Shown: one piece after another, positions 37,602 to 47,991 of the stretch
How positions within the stretch are numbered: position 1 is the stretch's first letter
Layout of the letters: each line of letters starts with the position of its first letter
Assembly (NCBI GenBank): GCA_942486035.1
Contig: CALNXK010000099.1
Location: 139,501-203,500, forward strand
Length of the DNA: 64,000 nucleotides
Source: Porites lobata
Lineage: Eukaryota; Cnidaria; Anthozoa; Scleractinia; Poritidae
Direction: 5' to 3'
The notes under the pieces: generated by a model
Seen by the model: the letters and a program-made list of their open reading frames with translations, nothing else
The model's database searches: none
What the model was told of the DNA's origin: nothing
Program-made: the position numbers and the translations under genes

Positions 37602-37712
37602 ATGCCTCGAACGTTTCCTCGAATTTGTCCGCTATGTGGCAAACCTGGTGTGTCCAACTTGAGTTCTCATCTTGAAATTGTCCATGACTTAACCGGGCTC
37701 AACATGACTTAA
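37602..37712 (+). CDS. Small C2H2-type zinc-finger ORF
   Basis: A 36-codon frame beginning MPRTFPRICPLCGKPGV, with a Cys-x2-Cys...His-x4-His arrangement (CPLCGK, then SSHLEIVH) that fits one zinc finger. It stops at a TAA beside a short duplicated CATGACTTAA. A basic stretch rich in Lys/Arg follows in another frame (37715 to about 37905), and the ATPase lies in the third frame. The three pieces may once have formed one protein or be separate genes. Confidence 0.55.
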   Translation: MPRTFPRICPLCGKPGVSNLSSHLEIVHDLTGLNMT

Positions 37713-37932
37713 CACGACTCTTAAAAGAGGCTAAGGTTTCTTGGGAATCAAAGAGAGAATATATTTCTGCAAGCGTCGACTTACCTCGTTGTTCATCTAG
37801 TTCCACGAGAAAAATATGTGAACCAAGAAAAAGAAGAAGACCAGTAAACGAAACGCCGAAAACTTCTTCTACTGCGAAGAAGGTAAAGCTTTCCCATGAT
37901 GTTCGTTGGCAACCGAGCCTTATCCAGATTTT

Positions 37933-38982
37933 ATGTTTCGCCATAAGTTCTCACTCCTTGTGGTTGGACCAAGTCAATCAGGGAAAACAGTTTTCGTAGA
38001 ACAGATTCGAACGAGAGATCGTATTGTCTACGAAACCAACAAGCCCCGTCGCATTTTATGGTATTACAGTCAGTGGCAAGATAGATACGAAGCTTTGAAA
38101 TCAGCGATCGGAAAGGACATTAAATTTTTTCGTGGCCTTCCCACATTTCAAGAAGATCTGCGAGAAATTGACTCAAAATACAACAACGTTATCATCTTTG
38201 ATGATCTAATGGCAGAAGCGATCGAAAGCCCCATCGTTTCTCGGTTGTTTACCCAAGGTCGCCATAGAAATGCCAGCGTCATACTGCTCCTTCAGAATAT
38301 GTTCCCCAAGGGAAAATTTAACACCGATATCAGTCGGAATGCACAGTACATGGCTCTTTTCCGAAGTCCTAGCGATCGGAAACAAATCGGAATTGTTGCT
38401 GAGCGTATGTTTGATAAGAATCGCCAACGATTCATGACAGCTTATTATCAGGAAACAGAGAGGCCTTACGGTTACATCTTTGTAGATAATAAACCGGACA
38501 CGCCGAGTGATAAGCAAGTATTGAGCGACATTTTCGGCTCTTGTCGTCGATATCCGACTATTAACAGCCCCGCAAAATCGGTCGAAACCGTCAAAACGAC
38601 CAGTTACAAGGAGAACATTGCCTGCGAAGCTAGATCAGCAGTAAAATCGCCTCCTGTAGTGAAATCTTCCCCACCAATTGTAAAAAGGTCACGGCCATTT
38701 CCTTTTGATACAGTCTGGTCTGAAGCAGCCTATCCCGTTGTACAAAATTATATGCAAGGAGCGCCCCGATGCCAAACCCCACCAAAAGACTTTGGGATCA
38801 CAGAAATGTACCGCATTGCCAGACATCTTTATGATCCGTATCTTCCATCGTACTCGTATGGAAATTACTGGCCTGTGAAAATAAGACACTATTGCAATGG
38901 AAAATCGAAATGGATTTATTTACACAAGGACGATCCCAGCGTAAGATCTTTCCTAGAAAAGAAGCAAACGAATGCTCGATAG
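37933..38982 (+). CDS. FtsK/HerA-type (A32-like) packaging ATPase
   Basis: P-loop ATPase of the kind that packages DNA in Polintons, adintoviruses and nucleocytoplasmic large DNA viruses. The open frame runs from 37906, but its first codon is TTG; the first ATG is at 37933 (MFRHKFSLLVV), giving 349 codons. Right after the start comes the Walker A motif GPSQSGKT, then Walker B with VIIFDD about 70 residues later, then RNASVILLLQN, the usual sensor strand with terminal Gln-Asn. The region after about residue 200 is Pro/Lys-rich, and the C-terminus contains a WPVKIRHYCNGK segment. The frame upstream differs from that of the zinc-finger ORF, so a lost fusion is possible. The core itself is intact. 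Confidence 0.85.
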   Translation: MFRHKFSLLVVGPSQSGKTVFVEQIRTRDRIVYETNKPRRILWYYSQWQDRYEALKSAIGKDIKFFRGLPTFQEDLREIDSKYNNVIIFDDLMAEAIESPIVSRLFTQGRHRNASVILLLQNMFPKGKFNTDISRNAQYMALFRSPSDRKQIGIVAERMFDKNRQRFMTAYYQETERPYGYIFVDNKPDTPSDKQVLSDIFGSCRRYPTINSPAKSVETVKTTSYKENIACEARSAVKSPPVVKSSPPIVKRSRPFPFDTVWSEAAYPVVQNYMQGAPRCQTPPKDFGITEMYRIARHLYDPYLPSYSYGNYWPVKIRHYCNGKSKWIYLHKDDPSVRSFLEKKQTNAR

Positions 38983-41900
38983 ACCAATAACAAATTAATT
39001 AAACGGTTGTCGATGCACTGTGCAGTGGAATATTTTATTTTTCGATAAACCTAACAATTGTGTATGAAACGGTACCTTATCTTTTTGTTAGAGGACTTAA
39101 GAGTGATTTTCTGTAAAATTCGAACTTCGGCCTGACACGGTACCTCATCGATTTGGCTGATTTTGGGCATGTAGTCTTAGAATGGTGTCCTAAATACTGA
39201 ATGCACATTCTAAGGTTCGAATTCTCGTTGGTTTCAAAGATACAGGAATGACAGTTTTGACGAGGCCGCCATGTTGGTGAACCGAAGGAGATTTACAGTA
39301 ATTAATTCTAGCCTTATCATTAAAATAACTTAATCGTGACTCATACAGTTGCAAAGAACTATCCTTCCTCCTTTCATTTACCTATTCTTACCTGAAAATG
39401 GTTAAGCCTGAGCTACGAACGGCTATAACTTCTCACAGCACTTTTTCGGTACTTAAACGGTACACAAATTTGGTAGAAATTGGAAGGCCAATATCACCCA
39501 TGCCACACCGATTTAGACTAAGCCATTTTAACTAAACATAGTTTGTTTATAGCTAAGTTAGATTGTTGAATAAAATAATTGGGCAAATGCAACGGAACAG
39601 AAATATGATTGCATGAATGCGCAGTGGTTCAGCCACTTCGCCGCTAAAACTTCAAAACAAAATTCGGTGAATATTTGAAAAGAAAATTCTTTAAAAATTG
39701 ATCGTGCCTCTTAAACCCTATCTATCGCTTAAAAACCCTCCCTTGTAATGTAAACAGATGATCTTTTGATTCTGATCTTGCGAAGAGCTTGAAATATGCG
39801 CTAAAATGAAAATTATATATTTTGTTACACACGGTACTAGCTCAAGTTCGCTCTTCGATTTCCCAGACCAATCGGGAGCCGCTCGTGTACTGCACAGTTA
39901 CAATTTTCTCTGTAGTATTTCGCTGTATACAGCTACAAATTACTATTTTCTTAGGCAAAGATAACGCAAACGTTGTCAATTTTAATCAAAAGGCTAGAAA
40001 AACCAACCGTGCACTGTAGCTTTATGCAAATTGTATGGTATTCGATAATTACACGTGTAAACAGGAACCTACCTTTGCTAATGTACACTGTTTGGCAGAT
40101 CTTTCCAGCGTAAGATATAAAACTAGTACATGAAATGAAATTAAAGAACTCATCAAGTCAAATTACCTGATCGTACCGTCATTACTGAATAATAATTCCG
40201 CAAAATATGACATGGAATGATCGGTGGGAGACGAAGCTATTCTTAGGAGGACAAGGAACTGCACGCTGGAACTGAACTGAAATGAACACCCTCAATCAAG
40301 TTCAGTCTTCTTGACGCTATTAAACGTTTCACCCGAATTTGAACAGGAAGTTGTTTTCTATTTTCTTTCTCATTCTTGCACGTATTCTGCAGTTCGCCCA
40401 CTATTTTTTCGTAACTTTTAATTTTCTAGCTAACTGGAACTGTTAAGAACTACCAACCCCCTCCCCTCCCCTCTTTGAGTGAACTTTCATTCGGTCTGAT
40501 TCACAATAATTTTCGAACGGTGACAAAGTGATATTTGAAATGACATTTTATTTAGTATTTTTAAAAGCTCCTTCTTTTTTTCCCGATAGCCAGGAATGTT
40601 TTGAACGTAAAGGCTCAAGTGGCGGTGTTTTTCACGACTCTGCTTGTAGACTGACCTCACCACCAGTACCACGGACATAAAATCTGATCGGAGAGGGTCA
40701 TACAGTAACTGATGGGTCTCTGAAAAGCGAAATGCAGTCACTTGGGGCGAGTAGGCTATATAGATGATGAACTCATTGTTTATAACCCCATAACCGTATC
40801 CCAAAAGTCGAACCAGCCCGGGGCGAGCGAACACAATTTTGGAGCCACTGGCCACGCCCTTATGTTTAGCGGGAAATTGGTTGATTAGTCAAATCTCCTT
40901 AACTCCACGACCATGCACCTTTCCAAATATAGCCCTTCTTATCATCATATAGTTAGGGCCTCCCGTAAGCATTTGCAACTATTTTGATTTGTAGAAGACT
41001 GTTTAACAGTTTTCATTACTTTAATGTCTCGTAAACAACACGAGGTACATGTTCTGATCTCCCCCCACCTTCCCCCATCCATAACAAAAAAATTTTCAGA
41101 CCAACACTGAATTGCATGAAGGTATGTACAAAAATATGACCATCTCGAGGCAAGGTTCATCACTGTAACTTACCACATAAACGCCTTTTCGTTGTTTGCC
41201 ATCGACTGATTCTGTTCTGAATACTAAGGTCCCATAAACAACGCCACGTTTAGAAAGAGCCCGCCCTTTTCAATCCAAGAAAACCCAAGTAGCGATTTCA
41301 CCAACGGACATAAGCCGTAAGAAAAGGACCGCGTCAAATAGTTCATGAAATCACAAACGCCTCATGATACCTTTAATTCACTCTTTCTTCGATAAACTAA
41401 TTTTTAATTTTTTAAACATAAATGACATCAGAATGCGCGATTATGAGCATTGTAGCTTATGAAAAGAAAATTTAACACCTGATGCACATGAAAGCGTCTA
41501 AGAAAGGGACTAGGGGGAATTAGGAACATTGTGCTTACCGCTGGAAAAATATTGGCTAGTTCTTTGAATAGACTCAATTAAAGCCGTTTTTGTTCAGTAA
41601 GGAGCTGTTAGATGGGGGGAAAGCTACATAAAGTAGATCGCATCAGAATACGGCATAGGACTAGGCTCTCAAAATCGATGAGCTGAATGCAAGACCAATT
41701 ATTATGTAAAACAGAGAAAAATTCCTTGAGGGAAAAAAATTATGGCTAGGGAAAAGACCCGAAGGTGGAAAGTTAGGATGGTAGCTTCTTTTCAGGTAAT
41801 CGATCATTTGCGTTAACTTCCGCTATCCGACGGACATATCGGAAAGACTGAATGGATGAGAGTATAACACATTCAAGAAGAAACAAATTTGTGATTTTTC

Positions 41901-44876
41901 ACAACTCAATAAAATAACTTAAATTGTGTACTACTCGGTTATACAAGATTTTTGTTTTCAATTTCAGATTTTTACGATGGGGCATTAGCCCCCGTACTCA
42001 CTAGACACTACTTTACAATCATCGTGTTAAAATCAGTGAAATACTCCAAAACAATTTGGATTCCTACCCTTATACCTTTATTAAAAATTAAAGTTGGGAA
42101 GTTTGTTGTTTTCTAAAAGTAGTTTGAACAGCCGAACGACATTTTTTTACACGGAGTGGGGAAGGCAAAGCTTCACTTATCTCTTCTAAGGTAGAAAGTG
42201 TCAGCAAAACGTGAGAGTCGTCCTTTTTATGAGGGTAAAGTGTCTAACCTAATTTTCTCACCGATTGCAAGTGCCATTTCATCCACGCATAACCTCACCT
42301 AGTTAACAGAATTAGCAAATGTAGTGGGGAAACGTTGCGAGAGAACTGAGTAAGATGTTAGGGTAAGTTTTGGAAATTTTCCGCACACCTGGAAAGTCCT
42401 GGCTACGCTCCTGATAGAGACTTTTGCTGGAGAGAAATTGAAACATGTTCGCTAATATAGTGACGACCAGAAAGGACAAGCCATAGGATAGTTCCAGAAA
42501 ACCACCCATTACAATAGATCACGAAGTTGTCGCGGCGGAGGATGAACTTGAAGGCATCTGATGAATTGCAATTTTTCAAGGGAGCCCAGACAAGATTATG
42601 TACGATGGGCACAGCTTGTGCCCATCTGGAAAATTTAGAGAAACTCAAGGCAAATCGCTAGACAACACATGCTAGAGCTGAACTAAAAATCTTTTGTGCC
42701 TTTGAACTCTGTCCCTAAGGGTAAAGTTCCCTTTATCAATGCATTAACCGAGTTGATTATGAATGTCTCCTTATGTTGGACGTCTTACTAACAAGCACAT
42801 TACCACTACTTGCCCTCAGAGGCGTTTTTCATTTGACGAGCAGAGAAAATTAGGTTTTGACTGTTTGAAATTCTGGATGCCAGAGTGAAGACGCCTTTTG
42901 TATGATGACGTCATCGTCCTACAGTAAAAAGCGTTCGTTTTTTACCACTGATATTACGTCAATCGGTACACTTATGTTGTCGAAAGGTCCGTGAGCATGG
43001 TAAATGATTTTACCTTAAACTGCAGACACATCTTCAATCACTCCTTATTGTTCGCGATATCGGATAAACACTCTGGTCTCTAACTGAATTTTCTTTGCTG
43101 TTTACTTTATTTTGAATTAGGACTGTCTTGAGTTGTCCATGCATTGTCTAGCGATTTTAAGCTTTTTCAAGGAAACAAAAATCTGGAATTGTCCCTAGGG
43201 TGAGGCATTTGCGCACAGTTTTAAAGCCCTTCGGTGGGGTGACTGTGGTTTTTGTTGTCCCGGGCTCATCCCTCATTCTTCTTAACCCCTTCCAAACCAA
43301 TTTTTCTGTTTATCAAGAATCACCTCAAAACGGGCTTCGTGATTGAGGCAAAATACCTGAAAATTGTACACGGAACCGTTGTTAACGGTGTACAAGGTAG
43401 AATGAGTCTATTCATTACTTTGCCAACTCCCAATTTTTAAAACCGGAAGTAATGATGTTTATTTCAAGGGCTCATGTCTCATGAGTTTTGAGTAAATCTT
43501 CAAACGCTGTAAACACATGTAGCTGGAACTATCATCGCATCGATCCTCGCTCACTAATAATGATAACTTATATCAACTTCCATTATTTATTGCCTGGCTA
43601 AGATTTTCACGGATTCTTCAGTTCAGTTGTTTGAAACCAGGCGGTTTCACGTGAGTTGTAACGCCAGGCAAGGAACGTGACGATCCGCGATATGCGTGGG
43701 AAAATATTACTTTTTTTCGATCAAGGTGGAAACTGGCAACTTTGTCGTCGAGTAAGGTAATACATCTCAATTTTCATTACTATGGTTAATTTTAAAAGCT
43801 CTGGTTTCGGTAAAGGAACTAGAGGAAAATCAGGAAAATTCCAGTTCGACTGTGATGGTTGAATTTTGTTTACGCGTCATAGCATAAACATAACAAATTC
43901 ATTTTCCTTTTCCTTATACAATCTGCCTTTTTTTATACTGTTTTTCGCAGCAGAGTTATCGATTATATTACAGAGGCTAATTTTATTACACAGATCACTC
44001 AGATTTAAAGACAGAAACTCTATTATCGATTGTAATTTTGGCAACACCTGGCGAGTATTCGGTGTACAGATTATTGACAAAGTTGCTAGAACAGTCTTCC
44101 ATTCATTACTTTTGTTTCTGCTCCGTTAAATTTGCCCAATTTTTTTATTAATGAACTCGATTTAACTACAAACAGTGAGTATTCAGGCAGATTGGCAAGC
44201 TTCAATGCGATATGGCAAAAGAGATATACGCCTTTAAAATTCTGTTAATTTTGCGGGTGTAAAAAATTCAAAAAGTATACTCACCAAAAGTTTAATCGAT
44301 CGTTTCGAAAACGTTATCAATTTCGAAGTAGTTTCTAAAAATAAAATAAAGAGGGATTGTTCTTTCAATCTGTATTGGCAAAGGAAGATTAGCTTTGAAG
44401 ACAGGGTTGTAGTCGAAGGCCCAAAAGCAGCTTCTATTAACCAATATGGCGCCGGTCCGAGGCACCCAAAAACCGGCCATGTCGATAATTTCCGAAGTAG
44501 GAGGAATTAGAACCTAAAGTGACCTATTTCTTATTAAAGACCTCAAATCAAGTCTACATGCCAATTTTTAGCCAATTCGGTGAGATAGTGTGGCAGCGCC
44601 TTTTTAATATAGCTCGAATCTTACAGACAACTGCTCTTAAGTATGATTGTTAATTTGCGAGAACACAAAAGAGGCATGAGTCAGATGCAAATTACTACTG
44701 GTTAACAGAGCGTGTAACAAGACATCAAGATAAAGTAATTTTATAGAGAGAGCACTGTTTGCAATAGATTGAAATAAAGAGTTTGAGCTCCATTTTTTGC
44801 GTCTCAGTTTTGTTTATAACCGGATTTTTAGTTAGGCAAGCGAACTTGTTTCCTTAGTAAAGCGATTGCAAGAGTA
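38983..44876. other. Interior of Polinton-like element with no recognised gene
   Basis: About 5.9 kb without a recognisable polymerase, integrase, protease or capsid gene on either strand. The longest frame is 122 codons at 40487-40855 (minus), but it starts with GTG and resembles nothing I know. A YY1-like GCCGCCATGTTGG lies near 39266. A palindrome GATGGGCACAAGCTGTGCCCATC lies near 42605. Spliced short exons could have been missed. Confidence 0.45.
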
Positions 44877-45455
44877 ACATGCTGAACGGAGAGCTCGCTT
44901 TTATTTGGAAGATAGAATAGATTCTACAATCAGCGTTAAAAGAGCCCGGGCAAGTCTAGGCAAGCCTATTGTTCCTATTGTAGTAGAGTGACGCTCATTA
45001 GTAAACCTATCCACTTCATTATATATGGAGGAAGACACTTAATTAGTATGCAGGAAATCCAAATTAGTATGCGGGAAGGCAGTGAGCAGGCTTTTATGCC
45101 GTTCAAACAATAAAAAAAATACGGCAACCAACCAGAATGCTTCGTCAAAGGAGACAGCCAATGAGCGTCTTTCTAATTCCGGTCAACCAATCAAAACAAC
45201 TATGACATCATAGTACCCCGGAATACATATGACATCATCTTCCGAAAATAACTGAAACCTGTCAAACCGGTTATACCAACCATGACATCATCCATCTAAA
45301 AATAGCACATGACCTTATCTTTATGAGATTCCTGCGCATTTTATTCGTGAGATCAATACAATAAGCTATGACGTCAGCGAGGTTAATTTATTCCCCCCCA
45401 CCTTAATGAGATTCCCCCCCAAAAAAGAGGTTAATTCGGTCTCTCCTATACTACT
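44877..45455 (-). repeat. Right terminal inverted repeat of the Polinton-like element
   Basis: Inverted copy of 34981-35562, ending CTCCTATACTACT, followed by the CATGAC target duplication. The two arms differ at scattered positions, so the insertion is not brand new. Confidence 0.88.
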
Positions 45456-45838
45456 CATGACCGTACAGCCGGTTCAGGTGCACGACTGTTTGAGGTTATG
45501 CCGTGTTTTTAACGTTCTTTGTTGACCAGTTATTAGTTTTTAAGTGATCGCAGGACCAAAGTAATTTTTTTCAGGAGGAAGTCATTTTACTTCATGATTA
45601 TGGCAATAGTTGAATTACTGAGGAAAGAAATTTCTCAAAAGATGCCATGTGACCTTGGCCTCGGCTAAATCTATACAATTATTAAACGACTTTTTTCATA
45701 ATCAAAGTTCATAAACAGAAAATATTATATATTATATTATTGTTGTTTCATTGCACTTGTCTTTCCTTAAACTTCATCTGTCCTCTTTTCCTAGTACCTT
45801 GAAGAACTTAGCCTAAATATCTTTGGGTCTTTCTGTTT

Positions 45839-46390
45839 TCAATAACATGCTTTCGGATCTTTTAGCATCACGTCGCGTATGTCTTCCAACACTTCTGATA
45901 TGTTAAGGGACCGTTCTTTTATTTCCTGCTTTTCTTTCAACCATCTCTTCTCTTTGGTATCATAATAACGATCCAGGGCGTTCAAAGACCACGGTACACC
46001 TGCATTGCAAAGCTGTTCCACGAAATAGCGAGCAAAATTGATGACCTCTTGCTGATTCAGGTCTCCGTCTTTGTTGTCTTGTGGCATCCATACACCGAGA
46101 TAGGTCAGAATTACCCTATCTCGCGTAAAGTTGGTCGCAGGTTCAATCGCAAGTTTCACATTATCTCGTCCTTTATCGGTCCCATTTTTCTTCCAGTATT
46201 TTTGCCCGCCAGGCTTTTCATTTGGACCTGAGGCATAAATATGCCACTCGGCCATTATATAGTCGCCGTTTTCGTAGATTTCTAGCTGATGTTCCCCCTC
46301 CGGCTGGTTACAATCTTGTATAGGATACCAGTGTTCTTCTATGATGACCTCTACCACGTTTTCAATGTCAAATATCAAAACCAAAGACAA
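45839..46390 (-). pseudogene. 5'-truncated GH5-like gene, copy A (chimeric ORF)
   Basis: From 46283 down to the stop at 45839 this encodes the last 147 residues of the GH5-like enzyme (EWHIYASGPN, YLGVWMPQDN, VPWSLNALDRYYDT). The N-terminal 226 residues, including signal peptide and the acid/base region, are missing because the tandem duplication breakpoint falls here. By chance the frame stays open into the edge sequence of unit B (HWYPIQDCNQPEGEHQ), giving a 183-codon chimeric frame whose first codon is not ATG. An active enzyme is very unlikely. Confidence 0.85.
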
Positions 46391-47991
46391 TGTGCAAAAG
46401 ACATTTTAGTTTCGCGAAGCTTTTAGAATAATGGGTACCGAAACTTTTCAATAAAATAAATTGCAGTGTATTGGCTTGGTAAAACCATGAAAGGTGATAA
46501 TGCCCTTTTTTATCGTTTTTCCCCTTGATTGACGGGATTGTGTACAAAAAAAGGTAGTCAACCGTCAACAAATTTTATTTATACCGCGACCAAGCTGATG
46601 AAAATACAATGTGTGCGCTGCGAGTCTGCGGCACGCTCGGTGTGTAGAATAAAACAGGCACGGTATAACAATTTTGTCTTCTAAAACCTGCTCCTGTAAC
46701 GACAGGTATCTCACAATAATTCGTTCCACAAAGGTGGGGATACATAAACGCCCATCGAGTTGACTGAGTCTTTGCAGTTAAGAATCAAATGTTTTCCAGG
46801 CAGGGGGAAAAGCACAAAGCCTACCAAGGACCACATATGATTACTTCAACGCTTTAATTAATTGGGATCGAGATAATGATTTCACACATGCGTAATACCA
46901 GGTCTCGCTCGATGGTACCGTCTCCGACCGTTATAGTGTGGTCAGGTGAAAAAGATGCTAAAAAGCCAGTGTGAACGAAAATACTTTGCTTTGCTTTCTT
47001 CGATATTTAAACGGGGGACTTTTGAAAACGAATTGTGTTTGGTAAAAACTGGTCGACAAACGGCAAAGAAAAAAATTATTCAGAAGAGTACAAACATTAC
47101 ACCAAACTGGAACAAATAACGCATGTTATTTGAACTGTAGGTACCCAGTTGTTCAAAAGTTGGATGACTGCATTTACGATTTCGTTTGTTGTGATTTCCC
47201 AATAGCACAAGATGGTTAATCTCAACACAGTACAAGAGTCTGGAATGGAGTTATCTGACCAACGACAAACGGAGGCAAATACAACTGATTACTGAAAAAA
47301 CGGGATTACCGGTAGTAAAATGTCACCGTCGACTAATTAACTTGCATTTTTCACCTGAAATCTACCGATAACCTGCAATGGCGGGAATTTTTAACTGACA
47401 ACGGACAACGAAATTTGGATTCCCCAAACCCTCCAGTAGACAAAAAAAAACATACATGGAATTTGAGCTTCGGCAATGGCTTTAATAAACATCATAGTAA
47501 ATACCTGTTGAGTACAATTTAAAAACCTTGACATAGATTCTAATATTAGTAGTATAGGGCGCACCGGTTAGATCACTTTTTGGATAGCAATCTCATTAAC
47601 GAGGGCAGGAATACAGTAACGTCGTTGATGCCATAACCTTTTGTCTTTTCTGATGTGGTTTACCCCGTTGGAAAGGTTTGCTAGTTGTTTCTCGCTCGAT
47701 AAATGTCTTGCTTTTCGCATGGCATGGATATACTTGAAGGTCGGAATATCATTGAAAACTAAGGCAAGGCTAGTTCTGAGAGGAAGACACGGGCTAGAAG
47801 AAAGGAAATTCTTGTGACCGACACTAAGATTGTGAAGGCGGAAAGGGTGGAGCTGGTCTCTTAAGTGAGTGGATTCCTGTTTTCTAAACAATTAGTTATT
47901 ATATTATAAGCCTATCAAAACCAGAAGCCTATTTATCACTTTTAAAATGATTTGTTATATGTGACGGATGAAACCAATGCCTACTTGAGAG
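46391..47991. other. Intergenic region downstream of lyase B
   Basis: Homologous to 25050-25392 plus 26903-28130. No coding sequence is supported; frames such as 47568-47891 are disrupted in the A copy. Confidence 0.5.

Larger units (their letters stand above)
34981..45455. mobile_element. Polinton/Maverick-like element, 10,475 bp
   Basis: A complete insertion with long terminal inverted repeats (about 580 bp each), outer ends AGTAGTATAGGAG...CTCCTATACTACT, and a perfect 6-bp target duplication CATGAC at 34975-34980 and 45456-45461. Six-base duplications, long TIRs and AG/CT termini are Polinton/Maverick hallmarks. The duplicated unit B shows the empty site as GTGTCA-CACGAC-TGTACGG at about 55048-55065, so the insertion came after the tandem duplication. 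Genes: a spliced acidic protein (36058-37211, minus), a small zinc finger (37602-37712, plus) and an FtsK/HerA-type packaging ATPase (to 38982, plus). I saw no family-B polymerase, integrase, protease or capsid gene; 38983-44876 is largely empty. It is therefore probably a non-autonomous or deleted relative of the Polinton/adintovirus group. Confidence 0.88.
24954..46283. repeat. Tandem segmental duplication, unit A (contains later insertion)
   Basis: Unit A corresponds to 46286-55896 (unit B) in the same orientation and order: edge sequence, intergenic region, lyase gene, upstream region, GH5 3' part. Nucleotide identity looks well above 90 percent over most of the length. Unit A carries two large extras: 25392-26903, which includes a LINE tail, and the Polinton-like element at 34981-45455. 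It ends inside the GH5 gene at about 46283, where unit B begins. Confidence 0.9.

Noticed and set aside
40487..40855. 122-codon minus-strand frame inside the Polinton-like element
   Set aside because: It begins with GTG, has no ATG near its start, no recognisable domain, and no clear splice signals; kept only as a note.
42403..42648. 81-codon minus-strand frame considered as a capsid or virion remnant
   Set aside because: No motif supports it; it covers a chance palindrome.
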